Source: Thiomicrospira sp. ALE5 (GTDB lineage: Bacteria; Pseudomonadota; Gammaproteobacteria; Thiomicrospirales; Thiomicrospiraceae). Taken from it: DNA of 64,000 nucleotides. The stretch lies in NCBI RefSeq assembly GCF_900112445.1, contig NZ_FOYY01000003.1, positions 569,960-633,959 on the forward strand. The letters run 5' to 3'. This document shows positions 34,238 to 44,131 of this stretch, piece by piece. Under the pieces are notes generated by a model. The model was not told the DNA's origin. It was given only the letters and a program-made list of their open reading frames with translations, and did not search any database. A program made the position numbers and the translations under genes. How positions within the stretch are numbered: the stretch's first letter is position 1; each line of letters opens with the position of its first letter.

Positions 34238-35179
34238 TTAGTTGTCCTTTATTGCGTTAACTGTGTTGGCTAATGTAGCAGAATCATAAATACTTGCAAC
34301 CGCCATGTTCTTATCAATGCGGCGATTTAAACCGGCTAATACCTTGCCTGGTCCGCATTCAACCAGTTGCGTCACGCCGTCTGCCGCCAAATATTCAATG
34401 GTTTTAACCCATTGCACTGGCTGATAAAGTTGCGCAACTAATGCAGCTTGCAAATCCACAATAGAGGTTGAGGCCTGCGTATTCACATTGTGCAAAACAG
34501 GGATTCTAGGCATCTGCCAGTCTGCGTCCGCAATCGCTTTTGCTAATTCATCGGCAGCTGGTTTCATCAGGGCACAATGAGATGGCACACTGACCGCTAA
34601 AGGGACTACCCGCTTAGCACCCAGCTCGGTAGCATGCGCCATGGCACGCTCCACGGCAGCCGCCTCACCCGCTATCACGACTTGACCCGGCGAGTTATAG
34701 TTAACCGCCGACACTATTGCGCCCTGTGCAGCTGATAAGCAGGCCTGCTCAACCTGCTCATCGGTTAACCCAAGTACGGCAGCCATCGCACCGGCACCGG
34801 GTGCAACCGCTTGCTGCATCAAACTACCTCGCTTGGCAACTAAGGCCACAGCCTGCTCCAGCGATAAGGCCTCCGCGGCCACCAAAGCAGTGTATTCACC
34901 TAGCGAATGGCCTGCAAAGTAATTGGGCTGCCACTCAGGCAACTGGGCTTTTAAACTGGCGTAGCAAGCATAACCGGCTACCAGCATAGCGGGCTGCGTC
35001 ACCGCAGTATCATTTAACTTATCTTCAGGCCCTGCCGAGACCACCTGCCATAAGTCATATCCCAGTACAGCAGAGGCACGTGCAAAATATTCACTCACCG
35101 CAGGATTTGCTGCCGCCAAATCTGACAACATACCGACTGACTGTGCACCTTGACCAGGAAAAACGACCGCAGTTTTCAT
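34238..35179 (-). CDS. fabD: FabD malonyl-CoA:ACP transacylase
   Basis: FabD loads malonate onto ACP. The protein starts MKTAVVFPGQGAQSVGML and has the nucleophile Ser92 in AGHSLGEYTALVAAEAL, with a histidine in SVPSHCALMKP completing the dyad. The frame opens at 35230, but ATG 35179, preceded by AGAGGG, gives the standard start and 313 residues (E. coli 309). It sits between fabH and fabG on one transcript. Confidence 0.97.
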   Translation of the reverse strand: MKTAVVFPGQGAQSVGMLSDLAAANPAVSEYFARASAVLGYDLWQVVSAGPEDKLNDTAVTQPAMLVAGYACYASLKAQLPEWQPNYFAGHSLGEYTALVAAEALSLEQAVALVAKRGSLMQQAVAPGAGAMAAVLGLTDEQVEQACLSAAQGAIVSAVNYNSPGQVVIAGEAAAVERAMAHATELGAKRVVPLAVSVPSHCALMKPAADELAKAIADADWQMPRIPVLHNVNTQASTSIVDLQAALVAQLYQPVQWVKTIEYLAADGVTQLVECGPGKVLAGLNRRIDKNMAVASIYDSATLANTVNAIKDN

Positions 35180-35231
35180 AACAACCCTCTGTTTAACATT
35201 AAAATTTGGTATCAGATTGTAGAGTAACAAC

Positions 35232-36233
35232 CTAGTAGCGAATCAGTGCTGAACCCCAAGTAAAGCCACCACCAAAGGCTTCTAGTAGCATTAATTGGCC
35301 GCGCTGAATACGCCCATCAGTAATCGCTTGATCTAGGGCGAGTGGAATGGACGCGCTGGAGGTATTACCGTGCTGATCAACAGTAACCACGACTTGACTA
35401 TCATCTAAACCTAGTTTTTTACCGGTCGCTTTAATAATACGCAAGTTGGCTTGATGGGGAACGAGCCAATCCAGTTCATTGGCATCAATCTGATTTTTGG
35501 CTAGGGTCTCAGTTGCAATGCGACTTAAGGTATTCACCGCAACTTTAAACACCTCATTGCCTTTCATCGTCATCGTACGTTCGGCAACATCGTCGGTTTG
35601 AGCAACGCGCGATGGTCCAGATGGGACGTGCAACAGCTGCTCGTACTGACCATCAGCATGAATGTGCGTCGCAATAATGCCAGACTTTACCGGCTGGCCA
35701 TCTTGCTGTGCAACGGCCTCTAGTATCACCGCACCGGCACCATCACCCCATAGAATACAGTTACTGCGATCTGACCAATTGGTAATCCGTGATAAGCTTT
35801 CCGCACCAATAACGAGCGCACGCTTCACCATGCCTGTTTTGATAAATTGATCAGCGACACTTAAGGCATAGACAAATCCAGTACACACGGCTTGTAAATC
35901 GAAGGCAGGACAGCTATTGGTAATACCAAGCTCGCGCTGGACAATCGTTGCGGTACTTGGAAAAATTTTGTCCGGTGTAGTGGTCGCAACCAATACCAAA
36001 TCAATATCATTTGGGGTTAAGCCTGCACGCGCTATTGCTTGCTTGGCAGCCGCCACCGCCAAGTCACTGGTGACTTGATCATCGGCAATAATATGGCGCT
36101 GTTTGATACCTGTACGTTCTTGAATCCAGGCATCCGTCGTTTCAACCATGGCTTCAAGGTCTGCGTTTAACATAACCCGCTCAGGTAAATAGCTTCCTGT
36201 TGCGATAATCCGACTTATCCGTGAGCTAGTCAT
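35232..36233 (-). CDS. fabH: FabH beta-ketoacyl-ACP synthase III
   Basis: FabH starts chains by condensing acetyl-CoA with malonyl-ACP. In 333 residues the triad can be traced: Cys117 (DLQAVCTGFVYAL), the histidine in LVPHQANLRII, and the asparagine in DQHGNTSSASIP. The tryptophan of ERTGIKQRHI-type KASIII openings (DAWIQERTGIKQRH) is also present. Its ATG overlaps the plsX end by eight bases. Confidence 0.98.
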   Translation of the reverse strand: MTSSRISRIIATGSYLPERVMLNADLEAMVETTDAWIQERTGIKQRHIIADDQVTSDLAVAAAKQAIARAGLTPNDIDLVLVATTTPDKIFPSTATIVQRELGITNSCPAFDLQAVCTGFVYALSVADQFIKTGMVKRALVIGAESLSRITNWSDRSNCILWGDGAGAVILEAVAQQDGQPVKSGIIATHIHADGQYEQLLHVPSGPSRVAQTDDVAERTMTMKGNEVFKVAVNTLSRIATETLAKNQIDANELDWLVPHQANLRIIKATGKKLGLDDSQVVVTVDQHGNTSSASIPLALDQAITDGRIQRGQLMLLEAFGGGFTWGSALIRY

Positions 36234-37272
36234 CTAATCCGTCCTTGTGAGTAGTGTGATTTTGCTCATCTAATAACCGGGCGACTTCATCACGAATCCG
36301 ACTAGGCACATCATGCAAAACCTCAATGCGCGCGACTTTAATCGCATTTTCAAAGGCCAAACTATCTGCACCACCATGGCTTTTGATGACGCATTTTCGC
36401 AAACCTAAAAATGAAGCACCATTATAGTTACGTGGGTCTACTTTCGCTTTAAAGGCTTTTAATACCGGCGCAGCCATTAAACCGACGACCTTGGTTAACG
36501 CATTACGCATAAAGGCTTGTTTAAGGTAATAACTAATCATCTTAGCTACGCCTTCACTTGCTTTAAGGGCAACATTGCCATCAAAGCCGTCACAAGCAAT
36601 GACATCGGCATCGCCTTTGAAAATATCATCGCCTTCAACATAGCCAATATAATTTATAGGCGCATCACGCAATAATTGCTGGGCAAGCTTAATACGGTCA
36701 TGCCCCTTCATTTCTTCTTCACCGATATTAAGTAAGCCAACTCGGGGCGCCATATCTGGATGAAGTGTTTTAGCGAGTACCGATCCCATAATCGCAAACT
36801 GCGCTAAACTCTCACCATCTGCGCCAACATTGGCACCTAAATCCAGCATATAAACCGGTTTTTTCATCGTCGGCATCGCCGTACAAATAGCTGGACGATA
36901 AATACCAGGTAAGGTTTTAAGCACAAACTTTGCCGTAGCCATCAAGGCACCCGTATTGCCCGCACTCACACAGGCCTGAGCTTGATCTTGTTTTACCAAG
37001 TCCAATGCAACACGCATCGAAGAATCTTTTTTGCTTCTAAGCGCTTGGGAAGGAAGTTCATCCATATCCACAACTTGAGAAGCAGACTGAACACTAAGAC
37101 GTTCGCGAGGAAAATCATCCAAATTGGCAAGTACTTGGTTTATTTTCGGCTCATCGCCGACAAGTATTAAATGGAGATCTGAGAATTTATTTAGCGCGTT
37201 TATGCTGGCAGGGATTGTGACCTCAAGGCCTTTATCCCCGCCCATCGCATCGATAGCAATACGAATATTCAA
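36226..37272 (-). CDS. plsX: PlsX acyl-ACP:phosphate acyltransferase
   Basis: PlsX makes acyl-phosphate for phospholipid synthesis. The 348-residue protein opens with IRIAIDAMGGDKGLEVTIPA and has SAGNTGALMATAKFVL, LDLGANVGADGESL and CDGFDGNVALKASEG, all family hallmarks. The start appears to be TTG at 37272, with rpmF ending seven bases upstream. A weak start codon may lower its level relative to the ribosomal protein. Confidence 0.97.
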   Translation of the reverse strand: MNIRIAIDAMGGDKGLEVTIPASINALNKFSDLHLILVGDEPKINQVLANLDDFPRERLSVQSASQVVDMDELPSQALRSKKDSSMRVALDLVKQDQAQACVSAGNTGALMATAKFVLKTLPGIYRPAICTAMPTMKKPVYMLDLGANVGADGESLAQFAIMGSVLAKTLHPDMAPRVGLLNIGEEEMKGHDRIKLAQQLLRDAPINYIGYVEGDDIFKGDADVIACDGFDGNVALKASEGVAKMISYYLKQAFMRNALTKVVGLMAAPVLKAFKAKVDPRNYNGASFLGLRKCVIKSHGGADSLAFENAIKVARIEVLHDVPSRIRDEVARLLDEQNHTTHKDGLDD

Positions 37273-37278
37273 GAGAAA

Positions 37279-37455
37279 TTAGGCCTTATCTTGAACAACT
37301 TTTTTACCTTTGTAGTAACCGTCTGCAGTTACATGATGACGACGGTGAAGTTCACCGGTAGTTGGGTCGGTAGTGATTGCGGTTGCAGTTAATGCATCAT
37401 GCGAACGACGCATACCACGCTTAGCAGGTGATTTTTTGTTTTGTTGAACAGCCAT
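37279..37455 (-). CDS. rpmF: Ribosomal protein bL32
   Basis: This 58-residue gene is short but unmistakable. It starts [20 protein letters not shown] and ends with [20 protein letters not shown] and KVVQDKA. GGAGTAACTACC precedes the ATG at 37455. The protein is part of the 50S subunit. The yceD-rpmF-plsX-fabH order is conserved in gammaproteobacteria and links ribosome and lipid synthesis. The zinc-type cysteines of some L32 forms are absent. Confidence 0.97.
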   Translation of the reverse strand: MAVQQNKKSPAKRGMRRSHDALTATAITTDPTTGELHRRHHVTADGYYKGKKVVQDKA

Positions 37456-37522
37456 GGTAGTTACTCCTAAAAAAGCAGAAAATTCTGCAGAATAAATTTA
37501 AAACAACTTTAGTCAGTCAAAA

Positions 37523-38044
37523 TTATTTCAACTGACTTTTCAATTTTGCTAGTGCCGAAAAAGGATTAGGCTTATCGGTACACTCATCGACTTCATCCGA
37601 CTTCAATGAATCGGGCCATGGCATAGCCTCATCAGCTAATTTTGGCGCCATGGGAATAGCTAATAACACCTCATCTTCAATGATGGGGAGTAATGAAATC
37701 TTATCATCAGGTAAGTTATACACTTCCCAATCTGCATCCAGTTCATCCGCCAACTGCATAGAGGGCAAAAATACGCCTTGAATACAGACATCAACCGGAA
37801 GATCAAAGACTTGCAGACTTCGTTGACACCTTAGTTTTAATTCCGTTTTTAGTCGCAAATCAAATGCAGGAGCACCCGTTTGCTTTTGTCTAAAAAAATC
37901 CATTTCAACTAGAATTTCACCATTAGCCTCAGAAATGGCTTTTAAAAGCCTAGGACACTGAAATTGCGGAACCTTGGCTTTTATCTGTCGTCTTTGCTCT
38001 GCATAAAACAACGGATCGACTAAATCTGGAAGTCTAGTAAACAT
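37523..38044 (-). CDS. yceD: YceD (DUF177) protein
   Basis: The 173-residue cytoplasmic protein has the family core LRLKTELKLRCQRSLQVFDLPV, an acidic middle (DELDADWEVYNL), and PIIEDEVLLAIPMAPK. It lies upstream of rpmF as in most gammaproteobacteria. In E. coli YceD is linked to accumulation of 23S rRNA, and the exact mechanism is not established. It shares its upstream region with the divergent maf gene. Confidence 0.92.
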   Translation of the reverse strand: MFTRLPDLVDPLFYAEQRRQIKAKVPQFQCPRLLKAISEANGEILVEMDFFRQKQTGAPAFDLRLKTELKLRCQRSLQVFDLPVDVCIQGVFLPSMQLADELDADWEVYNLPDDKISLLPIIEDEVLLAIPMAPKLADEAMPWPDSLKSDEVDECTDKPNPFSALAKLKSQLK

Positions 38045-38120
38045 GGCGCGAGATAATACCTCTTGTCGATAATTTTGTCAAAAATAATAATAACTTGAAC
38101 CCTGACATAAATGTTCTAAA

Positions 38121-38774
38121 ATGCCCAACACCCTAACAAATGAAATTTTATTCACTATGAACCACACACTCGATCAATCTGAACCGCATTTCATATTGGC
38201 CTCGCAATCGCCTTATCGCAAACTGCTGTTAAAAAAGCTCATTGCAAACTTTGACTGTCACAGCCCCAATATTGATGAAACTCGCCAGCCTGGAGAGTCG
38301 GTTGCCGATCTTGTGGCGCGCCTCAGTCAACAAAAAGCGCAGGCCATTGCCACACACTTTCCAAATAGTTGGATTATTGCATCGGATCAAAGTGCCGCAC
38401 TTGGTACTGACATCCTTGGCAAACCCCATGAACATGGTCAAGCGCTTGAGCAACTCAAAAAACAACAAGGCCAGACGCTCATTTACCATACTGGGGTGTG
38501 TCTATATAATCCTGAGCAACAAACCTATCATTATGCACACGAACCTACTGAGGTTATCTTTCGCTCCCTGCCCACTGAAACCCTTAATAACTACCTATTA
38601 CAGGAACAGCCCTACGATTGTGCCGGCAGCTTTAAATCAGAAGGCTTAGGCATCATGCTATTTAGCGCAATTCACAGCCAAGATCCAAACGCCTTAATCG
38701 GCCTACCGCTCATTAAGTTGTGTGATTTATTGAATTCAGCAGGCCTGCAACTGCCACTAAACGGCAGAGCCTAA
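38121..38774 (+). CDS. Maf-family nucleotide pyrophosphatase (YceF type)
   Basis: The protein opens its domain with FILASQSPYRKLLLKKL, then DETRQPGESVADLVARLSQQKA, WIIASDQSA and YDCAGSFKSEGLG, the Maf pattern of the YceF (m7GTP pyrophosphatase) branch. Maf proteins hydrolyse non-canonical nucleotides. An ATG at 38157 (MNHTLDQSEPHF) is an equally possible start and I cannot decide from the ribosome-binding site. The 3' end overlaps the end of the convergent HAD gene by 18 bases. In E. coli yceF also lies next to yceD. Confidence 0.92.
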   Translation: MPNTLTNEILFTMNHTLDQSEPHFILASQSPYRKLLLKKLIANFDCHSPNIDETRQPGESVADLVARLSQQKAQAIATHFPNSWIIASDQSAALGTDILGKPHEHGQALEQLKKQQGQTLIYHTGVCLYNPEQQTYHYAHEPTEVIFRSLPTETLNNYLLQEQPYDCAGSFKSEGLGIMLFSAIHSQDPNALIGLPLIKLCDLLNSAGLQLPLNGRA

Positions 38775-39428
38775 CAAGTAATTCTGCAGCGCCAACAAGT
38801 CATTAAATGACGCCACCGGCTTAAATTCAGCTAATTGCGCAGGCTGATGAACACCGTGATGCAGGGCAATACGATCCATACCTAAATTGGCCGCCATCTC
38901 CATATCAAAGGTGGTATCACCCACCATGACAGCTTGCTCAGGCGCCCAATTCCAATGGGTTAAAATCTGTCGCAACATCAATGGATCGGGTTTAGAAGCC
39001 GACTCCACCGGAGTGCGGGTAATATCAAAAAATCGTCCAAACCCAGTCAACTTCAACACCTCATCCAAACCGCGACGGCTCTTACCTGTTGCGACCGCCA
39101 ACTTATAGCCATGATCAAGTAAAGCTTCTAGCATTTCATAGGCAAACGGAAACGGCATCATGGGTACAGCAGATTGATGAAGAAAGTGCTCCGTGTAGGC
39201 ATCAGCAACCGCTTGAATGGCATCATTGTTATCTGCAATCTCGGGATAAAGGCGCGCTACCGCGTTCTGCAAACTCAGCCCAATGATTTGTTTAGACTCG
39301 TGGTCACTTAACACGGGCAAACCATTTTTTTTTGCAGCATATTGAATGGCGGCCACGATTCTCGCTTCCGAGTTCATTAAGGTGCCATCCCAGTCAAAAA
39401 TCACCCCGCGATACTGCACTCTACTCAC
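38757..39428 (-). CDS. HAD-family phosphatase (phosphoglycolate phosphatase-like)
   Basis: In 223 residues the four HAD motifs are visible: IFDWDGTLMNSEARI with the nucleophile and acid aspartates, LAVATGKSRRGL with the motif II threonine, the lysine in SKPDPLMLRQ, and MVGDTTFDMEMAANLG. A helical cap lies between motifs I and II. It starts four bases inside the rluC stop, an arrangement common in gammaproteobacteria. The natural substrate is unknown. Confidence 0.93.
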   Translation of the reverse strand: MSRVQYRGVIFDWDGTLMNSEARIVAAIQYAAKKNGLPVLSDHESKQIIGLSLQNAVARLYPEIADNNDAIQAVADAYTEHFLHQSAVPMMPFPFAYEMLEALLDHGYKLAVATGKSRRGLDEVLKLTGFGRFFDITRTPVESASKPDPLMLRQILTHWNWAPEQAVMVGDTTFDMEMAANLGMDRIALHHGVHQPAQLAEFKPVASFNDLLALQNYLLGSAV

Positions 39429-40375
39429 GTTACATCCTTTTGGTTAATACGCTGACTCATTAATAACTTGTCAAAATCGGGGTATAAAGGCGCGGTAAGT
39501 GTCACCTGCTCGCCGGTCTTTGGGTGTCTGAAGCTCACCAGCCTGGCATGCAAAGCTAAAGACGTCATACCCTGTTGTCGCTGCCAGCGATCAAAGCCAG
39601 CATCGCCATACTTATCATCACCCGCAATGGGGTGACCATTTGCAGCACAATGAACCCGAATTTGATGTGTTCTACCGGTTGCCAACTTGACTTCCAATAA
39701 ACTGGCATTGGGTAGATCCGCTAACACCCGTACAAAGCTTAGACTTGGTTTGCCCGCGGGATGCACCTCAACGCGACGCTCGCCAGATGGCAGATTAAAC
39801 TTACGTAACGGCTGCTCAACTTTCGTGCGTGCTTTGGGCCACTGACCTTTGACCAGCGCCCAGTAAATTTTCGTTACCTGATGATCGCGCACCTGTTGAT
39901 GTAAGTCTCGCAACACCGACATTTTTTTGGCTAGGATAATCGCACCTGACGTATCGCGATCCAAACGATGCACTAACTCCACCCGCTTAGCCAATGGACG
40001 AGCATTACGCACCAATTCAATTAACCCCCAGCTAACACCACTCCCGCCATGCACCGCCATACCCGGTGGTTTATTAATCACGATCAAATCATCATCTTCA
40101 AATAATATGGCCTGCTCAATACGCGGTACTTGTGCAACAGGAGGCGTAACCCGTTCGGGCGTGTCCGCAAGTTTTACTGGCGGCACCCTAACCACATCGC
40201 CGGTTTGTAAACGTTGCGAAACCTGGGCACGGCCTTTATTAACTCGCACCTCCCCCTTACGAACTATGCGATAAATAAGCGGACGAGGTGCCTTACGTAA
40301 ATGTTTTAATAAGAAATTATCAAGACGCTGTCCGGCCTCTTCCGTGCCCACTTCAATAAATCGCACCCCAGCCAC
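39425..40375 (-). CDS. rluC: RluC 23S rRNA pseudouridine synthase
   Basis: RluC modifies uridines 955, 2504 and 2580 (E. coli numbering) of 23S rRNA. The 316-residue protein has an N-terminal S4 RNA-binding domain (about 13-75; RLDNFLLKHLRKAPRPLIY), then the RluA-type catalytic domain with the aspartate in VHRLDRDTSGAIILAK and TGRTHQIRVHCAANGHPI. It lies divergent from rne across 569 bases, as in E. coli. Confidence 0.95.
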   Translation of the reverse strand: MAGVRFIEVGTEEAGQRLDNFLLKHLRKAPRPLIYRIVRKGEVRVNKGRAQVSQRLQTGDVVRVPPVKLADTPERVTPPVAQVPRIEQAILFEDDDLIVINKPPGMAVHGGSGVSWGLIELVRNARPLAKRVELVHRLDRDTSGAIILAKKMSVLRDLHQQVRDHQVTKIYWALVKGQWPKARTKVEQPLRKFNLPSGERRVEVHPAGKPSLSFVRVLADLPNASLLEVKLATGRTHQIRVHCAANGHPIAGDDKYGDAGFDRWQRQQGMTSLALHARLVSFRHPKTGEQVTLTAPLYPDFDKLLMSQRINQKDVT

Positions 40376-40944
40376 TCAAACACTCCACTGCAAAAATTTT
40401 GTTTATAATAACTGATTGACTTGGCTTAAGCTTTATTTTTTAGATTGCGCTATGGATCAATGGGTGCTATATTCAGAAAGTTATTTTGATTCCAATAAAG
40501 CGAGTCAGTAACAATGCATGAAACCTATGAAAAATAGCCCATGCTAAACAAAGATACAGAATTAAACAAACAGTTAATTATTGATTAATAACCTGGCTAA
40601 GCCACAGTGTTATTTGGATGAGACGGGGCACACAACTCCCCACAACTCTTCGATTTGTCACGCAATTTTATCGCTAAACATGAATATAAGACGTCACAAT
40701 CACCGAGTTAGAATGAATACGCATTGCATCAACTAAAACAAGACTAAAAGCTAGCGAGTGCACAAAATCGATTAGCTTGACAAAAACGAAACATACTTAA
40801 CAACCCACCCGGTTATGTGCAGTGTCAGTGACCTGCCGCGATATATAAGTATTTCAAGATGTCATTACGTTGACCTTCCTTGCAACATTCTTTTGCATCC
40901 AACTCTGCCTGTGCCTATGCCCTTAACATACAAAAGAGAAGAGC
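40376..40944. other. Long rluC-rne intergenic region, presumed rne promoter and leader
   Basis: No gene is supported in these 569 bases. rne genes in gammaproteobacteria usually have a long untranslated leader through which RNase E controls its own mRNA, and this region has the right place and size. A TTGACT at 40416-40421 with TTTAGA 17 bases later is a weak promoter candidate. A small GC hairpin (GGGG...CCCC) lies near 40624-40642. I cannot define the autoregulatory stem-loops by eye. Confidence 0.5.
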
Positions 40945-43413
40945 ATGAAAAGAATGCTGATCAACGCAACCCAGCAAGAAGAGCTGCGGGTTGCTCTAGT
41001 TGATGGTCAAAACTTATACGACCTTGATATCGAAACACCGCAACAAAAAAAGAAAAAAGCCAATATTTATAAAGGCAAAATCACTCGTATTGAGCCGAGT
41101 TTGGAAGCTGCATTTGTAGATTACGGCGCTGAACGTCATGGTTTTCTACCCTTCAAAGAAATTGCCGAAGAATACTACCCCAATAAAGACTATGACCCTC
41201 AGCTCAATATTCAGCAAGTATTGAAAGAAGGACAAGATGTCATTGTTCAAGTCCAAAAAGAAGAGCGTGGCAATAAAGGCGCGGCTCTAACAACTCAAAT
41301 TACCCTTGCCGGTCCTTACGTCGTCATGATGCCGAATAACCCAAAATCAGGGGGTATTTCACGCCGCATTGATGGCGATGAACGTTCAGATTTAAAAGAA
41401 ACCTTACGCAACATTGATATACCAGAAGGAATGGGGCTTATTGTCAGAACGGCGGGGGTAGGGAAAAACCCGGAAGAATTACAATGGGGCATCAATTATC
41501 TTGTTAAACTCTGGGAAGCGATTCAGCATGCCGCACAAGAAAGTGCAGCACCCATTTTAATTCACCAAGAATCTGATATTGTAACCCTGTCCATTCGCGA
41601 TTATTTGCGTCAAGATATCGGGGAAATCTTGATTGATGATATGGACACCTTCCACCGCGCCCGCGACTTTATCCAACAAGTCATGCCGCAATATACCAAT
41701 AAAGTAAAACCCTATCAAGACAAAGTACCCTTATTTACACGCTTCCAAATAGAGTCTCAAATTGAAAGTGCTTATCAACGTGAAGTGATACTGCCCTCTG
41801 GTGGCGTCATTGTTATTGATATCACTGAAGCGCTAACCGCTATCGATATTAACTCAAGCCGCTCTACAAAAGGCGGAGACATTGAGGAAACGGCTTACCA
41901 CACCAACATGGAAGCGGCGGTCGAAATCGCTCGCCAACTGCGCTTACGTGATCTAGGTGGCCTAGTCGTTATTGATTTTATCGACATGCACTCATCACGC
42001 CATCAGCGTGAAGTCGAAAACCAAATGCGTGAAGCGGTCAAAAACGACCGTGCACGCGTTCAAATTAGCAAAATTTCGCGCTTTGGGTTGCTTGAAATGT
42101 CGCGTCAGCGCTTACGCCCTTCGATTGAAGAATCAACCCAAATTGTTTGCCCTCGCTGTAAAGGGGTCGGGGTTATTCGCGGCGTAGAGTCTTTAGCGCT
42201 TTCTATCTTACGCCTCATTGAAGAAGAGGCTATGAAAGAGGGTACCAAACGAATAACGATACAAATTCCAGTCGATGTAGCGACCTTTTTATTAAACGAA
42301 AAACGTGCACAAATCATCAAAACCGAAGACCGATACAAACTGCATATTTTGATCGTGCCGAATGAGCACATGGAAACGCCCCAATATATCATTGAGCGCT
42401 CACGTGTTGGTGAACAGCTTGGCCGTGAAACAAGCTATCAAACTAAAACCATCCTACCGTCTGACATACCTGCTCTTGAACAAACAGAACATAAAAAAGA
42501 AGAGCCTGTTATTAAGAGTGTTAACTTGCCGGCCATGCCAGCACCCGCTGAAAAAGCGAGTCCTACTGCCAGTGCTAAGACGGAGCCAGGCCTGCTAAGC
42601 AAACTTTGGGGATGGTTATTTAAAGACCAATCAGAAGAGTCGAAACAGCCAAACCGTTCGAAGCAAGAACAACAAAAATCTCGGTCACAAAACAACCAAG
42701 AAACTGGGCGTCGCAATAATCGTCGTCGTAACAATCGTCGTCGTAACCATGGTGAAACAGATAAGGTTGATTCGATCGAAAAACCCAATAACGCCAAAGA
42801 AGACTCCAACGCGACCAATGAGCCACGTCGACGCAATCGTCCAAAAGGCAATCGATCAAATACCGAGCCTCATGTTACTGACAAACAACAACAAGCGGAA
42901 GCGCAACCCTCAGTTAACAATACTGACCAAGCGCGTACCAATAGTGATGTGAGTTCAGAAGATACTGGCATTCAAACGAAGTCAACTCGTCAAACATCAG
43001 CTCCTGATGCGAGCGAATCACAACCTCGTCGTCGCCGTAGTCGCTATAACACGCGGACGCAACTTAATCGTAGGCGCGCCCCTCGTGATGCAATAAATCT
43101 GAGTATTCATGATTTCAGTGCTGAGTCGGCTGAATCTCAAGACCTATCGACGACACCAAATGAGCAATCCCCTGTTGTGCCACAAGCCACTGAAACCACT
43201 AAGCTTGCTAGTGATAGTAACAAGGCTAGCGAGGGGCATGAGAATGCGCAAGGTTCAAACCCAGAAACGCCGGCACCTGTCGTACCTGAACAGAGCCAAG
43301 CTGCTGTACAAACCACTGCGACCCAAGAAGCTACAGATACCGAGTCAGAGGAGCAGTCTAAAAAAACGCCTGCTACAACGACACAAAAAGATAAACAGGT
43401 CGAACAGGTATAA
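40945..43413 (+). CDS. rne: RNase E
   Basis: RNase E starts mRNA decay and processes rRNA and tRNA. The catalytic half is well conserved: an S1 domain (about 35-120; [20 protein letters not shown]), the DNase I-like site with [18 protein letters not shown] and [12 protein letters not shown], and the zinc link CPRC at Cys402 and Cys405. After about residue 520 the sequence becomes low-complexity. A short amphipathic stretch [14 protein letters not shown] (548-561) resembles the membrane-binding segment, followed by arginine-asparagine repeats ([13 protein letters not shown]) that probably bind RNA. At 822 residues it is shorter than the E. coli 1061. The ATG is preceded by AGAAGAG. Confidence 0.97.
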   Translation: MKRMLINATQQEELRVALVDGQNLYDLDIETPQQKKKKANIYKGKITRIEPSLEAAFVDYGAERHGFLPFKEIAEEYYPNKDYDPQLNIQQVLKEGQDVIVQVQKEERGNKGAALTTQITLAGPYVVMMPNNPKSGGISRRIDGDERSDLKETLRNIDIPEGMGLIVRTAGVGKNPEELQWGINYLVKLWEAIQHAAQESAAPILIHQESDIVTLSIRDYLRQDIGEILIDDMDTFHRARDFIQQVMPQYTNKVKPYQDKVPLFTRFQIESQIESAYQREVILPSGGVIVIDITEALTAIDINSSRSTKGGDIEETAYHTNMEAAVEIARQLRLRDLGGLVVIDFIDMHSSRHQREVENQMREAVKNDRARVQISKISRFGLLEMSRQRLRPSIEESTQIVCPRCKGVGVIRGVESLALSILRLIEEEAMKEGTKRITIQIPVDVATFLLNEKRAQIIKTEDRYKLHILIVPNEHMETPQYIIERSRVGEQLGRETSYQTKTILPSDIPALEQTEHKKEEPVIKSVNLPAMPAPAEKASPTASAKTEPGLLSKLWGWLFKDQSEESKQPNRSKQEQQKSRSQNNQETGRRNNRRRNNRRRNHGETDKVDSIEKPNNAKEDSNATNEPRRRNRPKGNRSNTEPHVTDKQQQAEAQPSVNNTDQARTNSDVSSEDTGIQTKSTRQTSAPDASESQPRRRRSRYNTRTQLNRRRAPRDAINLSIHDFSAESAESQDLSTTPNEQSPVVPQATETTKLASDSNKASEGHENAQGSNPETPAPVVPEQSQAAVQTTATQEATDTESEEQSKKTPATTTQKDKQVEQV

Positions 43414-43432
43414 ATAGGAGTAACTTTTAACA

Positions 43433-43458
43433 GCCAGCACATTAACCCTTGTGCTGGC
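43433..43458. terminator. Hairpin between convergent rne and DTW-domain genes
   Basis: GCCAGCAC and GTGCTGGC form an eight-base-pair GC-rich stem with a ten-base loop, about 20 bases past the rne stop. It overlaps the end of the convergent gene. T runs are short, so it may be a mild shared terminator or a 3' stabilising stem. Confidence 0.5.
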
Positions 43459-44131
43459 ACCCCATCTCACCGGCTTTTCTAAACGCCATAATACTCGCTT
43501 GCCAAGCGCGATAACCTTGCCATAATCTTTGCAAATGAACTTCATCTTCATCCGAACCTCCTGACAACTGACGATTAGCTTGACACCAAATAGACAAGCA
43601 ACCCATAACGGCTTCAAAGGTTGATAAACTTTGTGCATTCGGGCTTTTGCGAATCACATATTGCGCGTGTTCGGGTAGGTTCAAACTTAATCGAGGCAAA
43701 CAAGCGATATCTTGGTGTTGAAGAATCATAGCCGTTGCCTTACGCCATGTAGCATCAATAAAAAGCAACCTAGGCTTAATACACTCTGTTGAGTTAGAAT
43801 GAGTTAACGATGATAACCAATCGTCTAGATGGTGACTTTTAGGTGCCGGATAACCCGGTAAACAAGCCTTATTTACTGGAAAAACTAAATAAACAGGTCC
43901 TTTCGCAAGCCATTGCTGAAAATGGGACACATCGTCCAATTGGCTATATCTAAAAAGCTTTAGCTTTGGCCAACATAAGGATAATAAACGCAAGGTGTTT
44001 TTAGCATGCTTTGCTTCAGCAGGATCTTGCCAAACCGCCCAATCACACTCATAGTCAATAGAATGAGTCCATTGGCACAAACAGCTTTTTAAAGGTAATT
44101 GACAATGATCACAGACTTTGCGCATAACCAC
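43442..44131 (-). CDS. DTW-domain tRNA-uridine aminocarboxypropyltransferase (TapT-like)
   Basis: Proteins of this family put the acp3 group on uridine 47 of tRNAs with S-adenosylmethionine. The 229-residue product starts with a four-cysteine zinc-like motif (CDHC at 7-10 and CLC at 17-19). It carries the family signature as FIDATWRKATAM, where the name-giving DTW triplet is DATW, and RLSLNLPEHAQYVIRKSPNA with the conserved RKSP, then LSTFEAV. The start at 44131 overlaps the divergent GNAT gene start. Confidence 0.88.
   Translation of the reverse strand: MVMRKVCDHCQLPLKSCLCQWTHSIDYECDWAVWQDPAEAKHAKNTLRLLSLCWPKLKLFRYSQLDDVSHFQQWLAKGPVYLVFPVNKACLPGYPAPKSHHLDDWLSSLTHSNSTECIKPRLLFIDATWRKATAMILQHQDIACLPRLSLNLPEHAQYVIRKSPNAQSLSTFEAVMGCLSIWCQANRQLSGGSDEDEVHLQRLWQGYRAWQASIMAFRKAGEMGCQHKG

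Noticed and set aside
39927-40274. Open frame of 115 codons on the plus strand
   Set aside because: It is antisense to rluC in a low-stop region and its composition is unlike a protein.
40815-41003. Short frame upstream of and overlapping the rne start
   Set aside because: It is cysteine- and proline-rich with no ribosome-binding site, and it overlaps the well-defined rne start in another frame.
42715-42770. Short tandem repeats in rne, considered as a CRISPR-like or satellite array
   Set aside because: They encode the RRNN units in frame, have no spacers and lie in the middle of the gene.
42438-42851. Open frame of 137 codons on the minus strand inside rne
   Set aside because: It is the antisense of the arginine-asparagine-rich RNase E tail, and its composition (runs of Arg, Ser, Leu) mirrors the coding repeats. 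No homologous domain.
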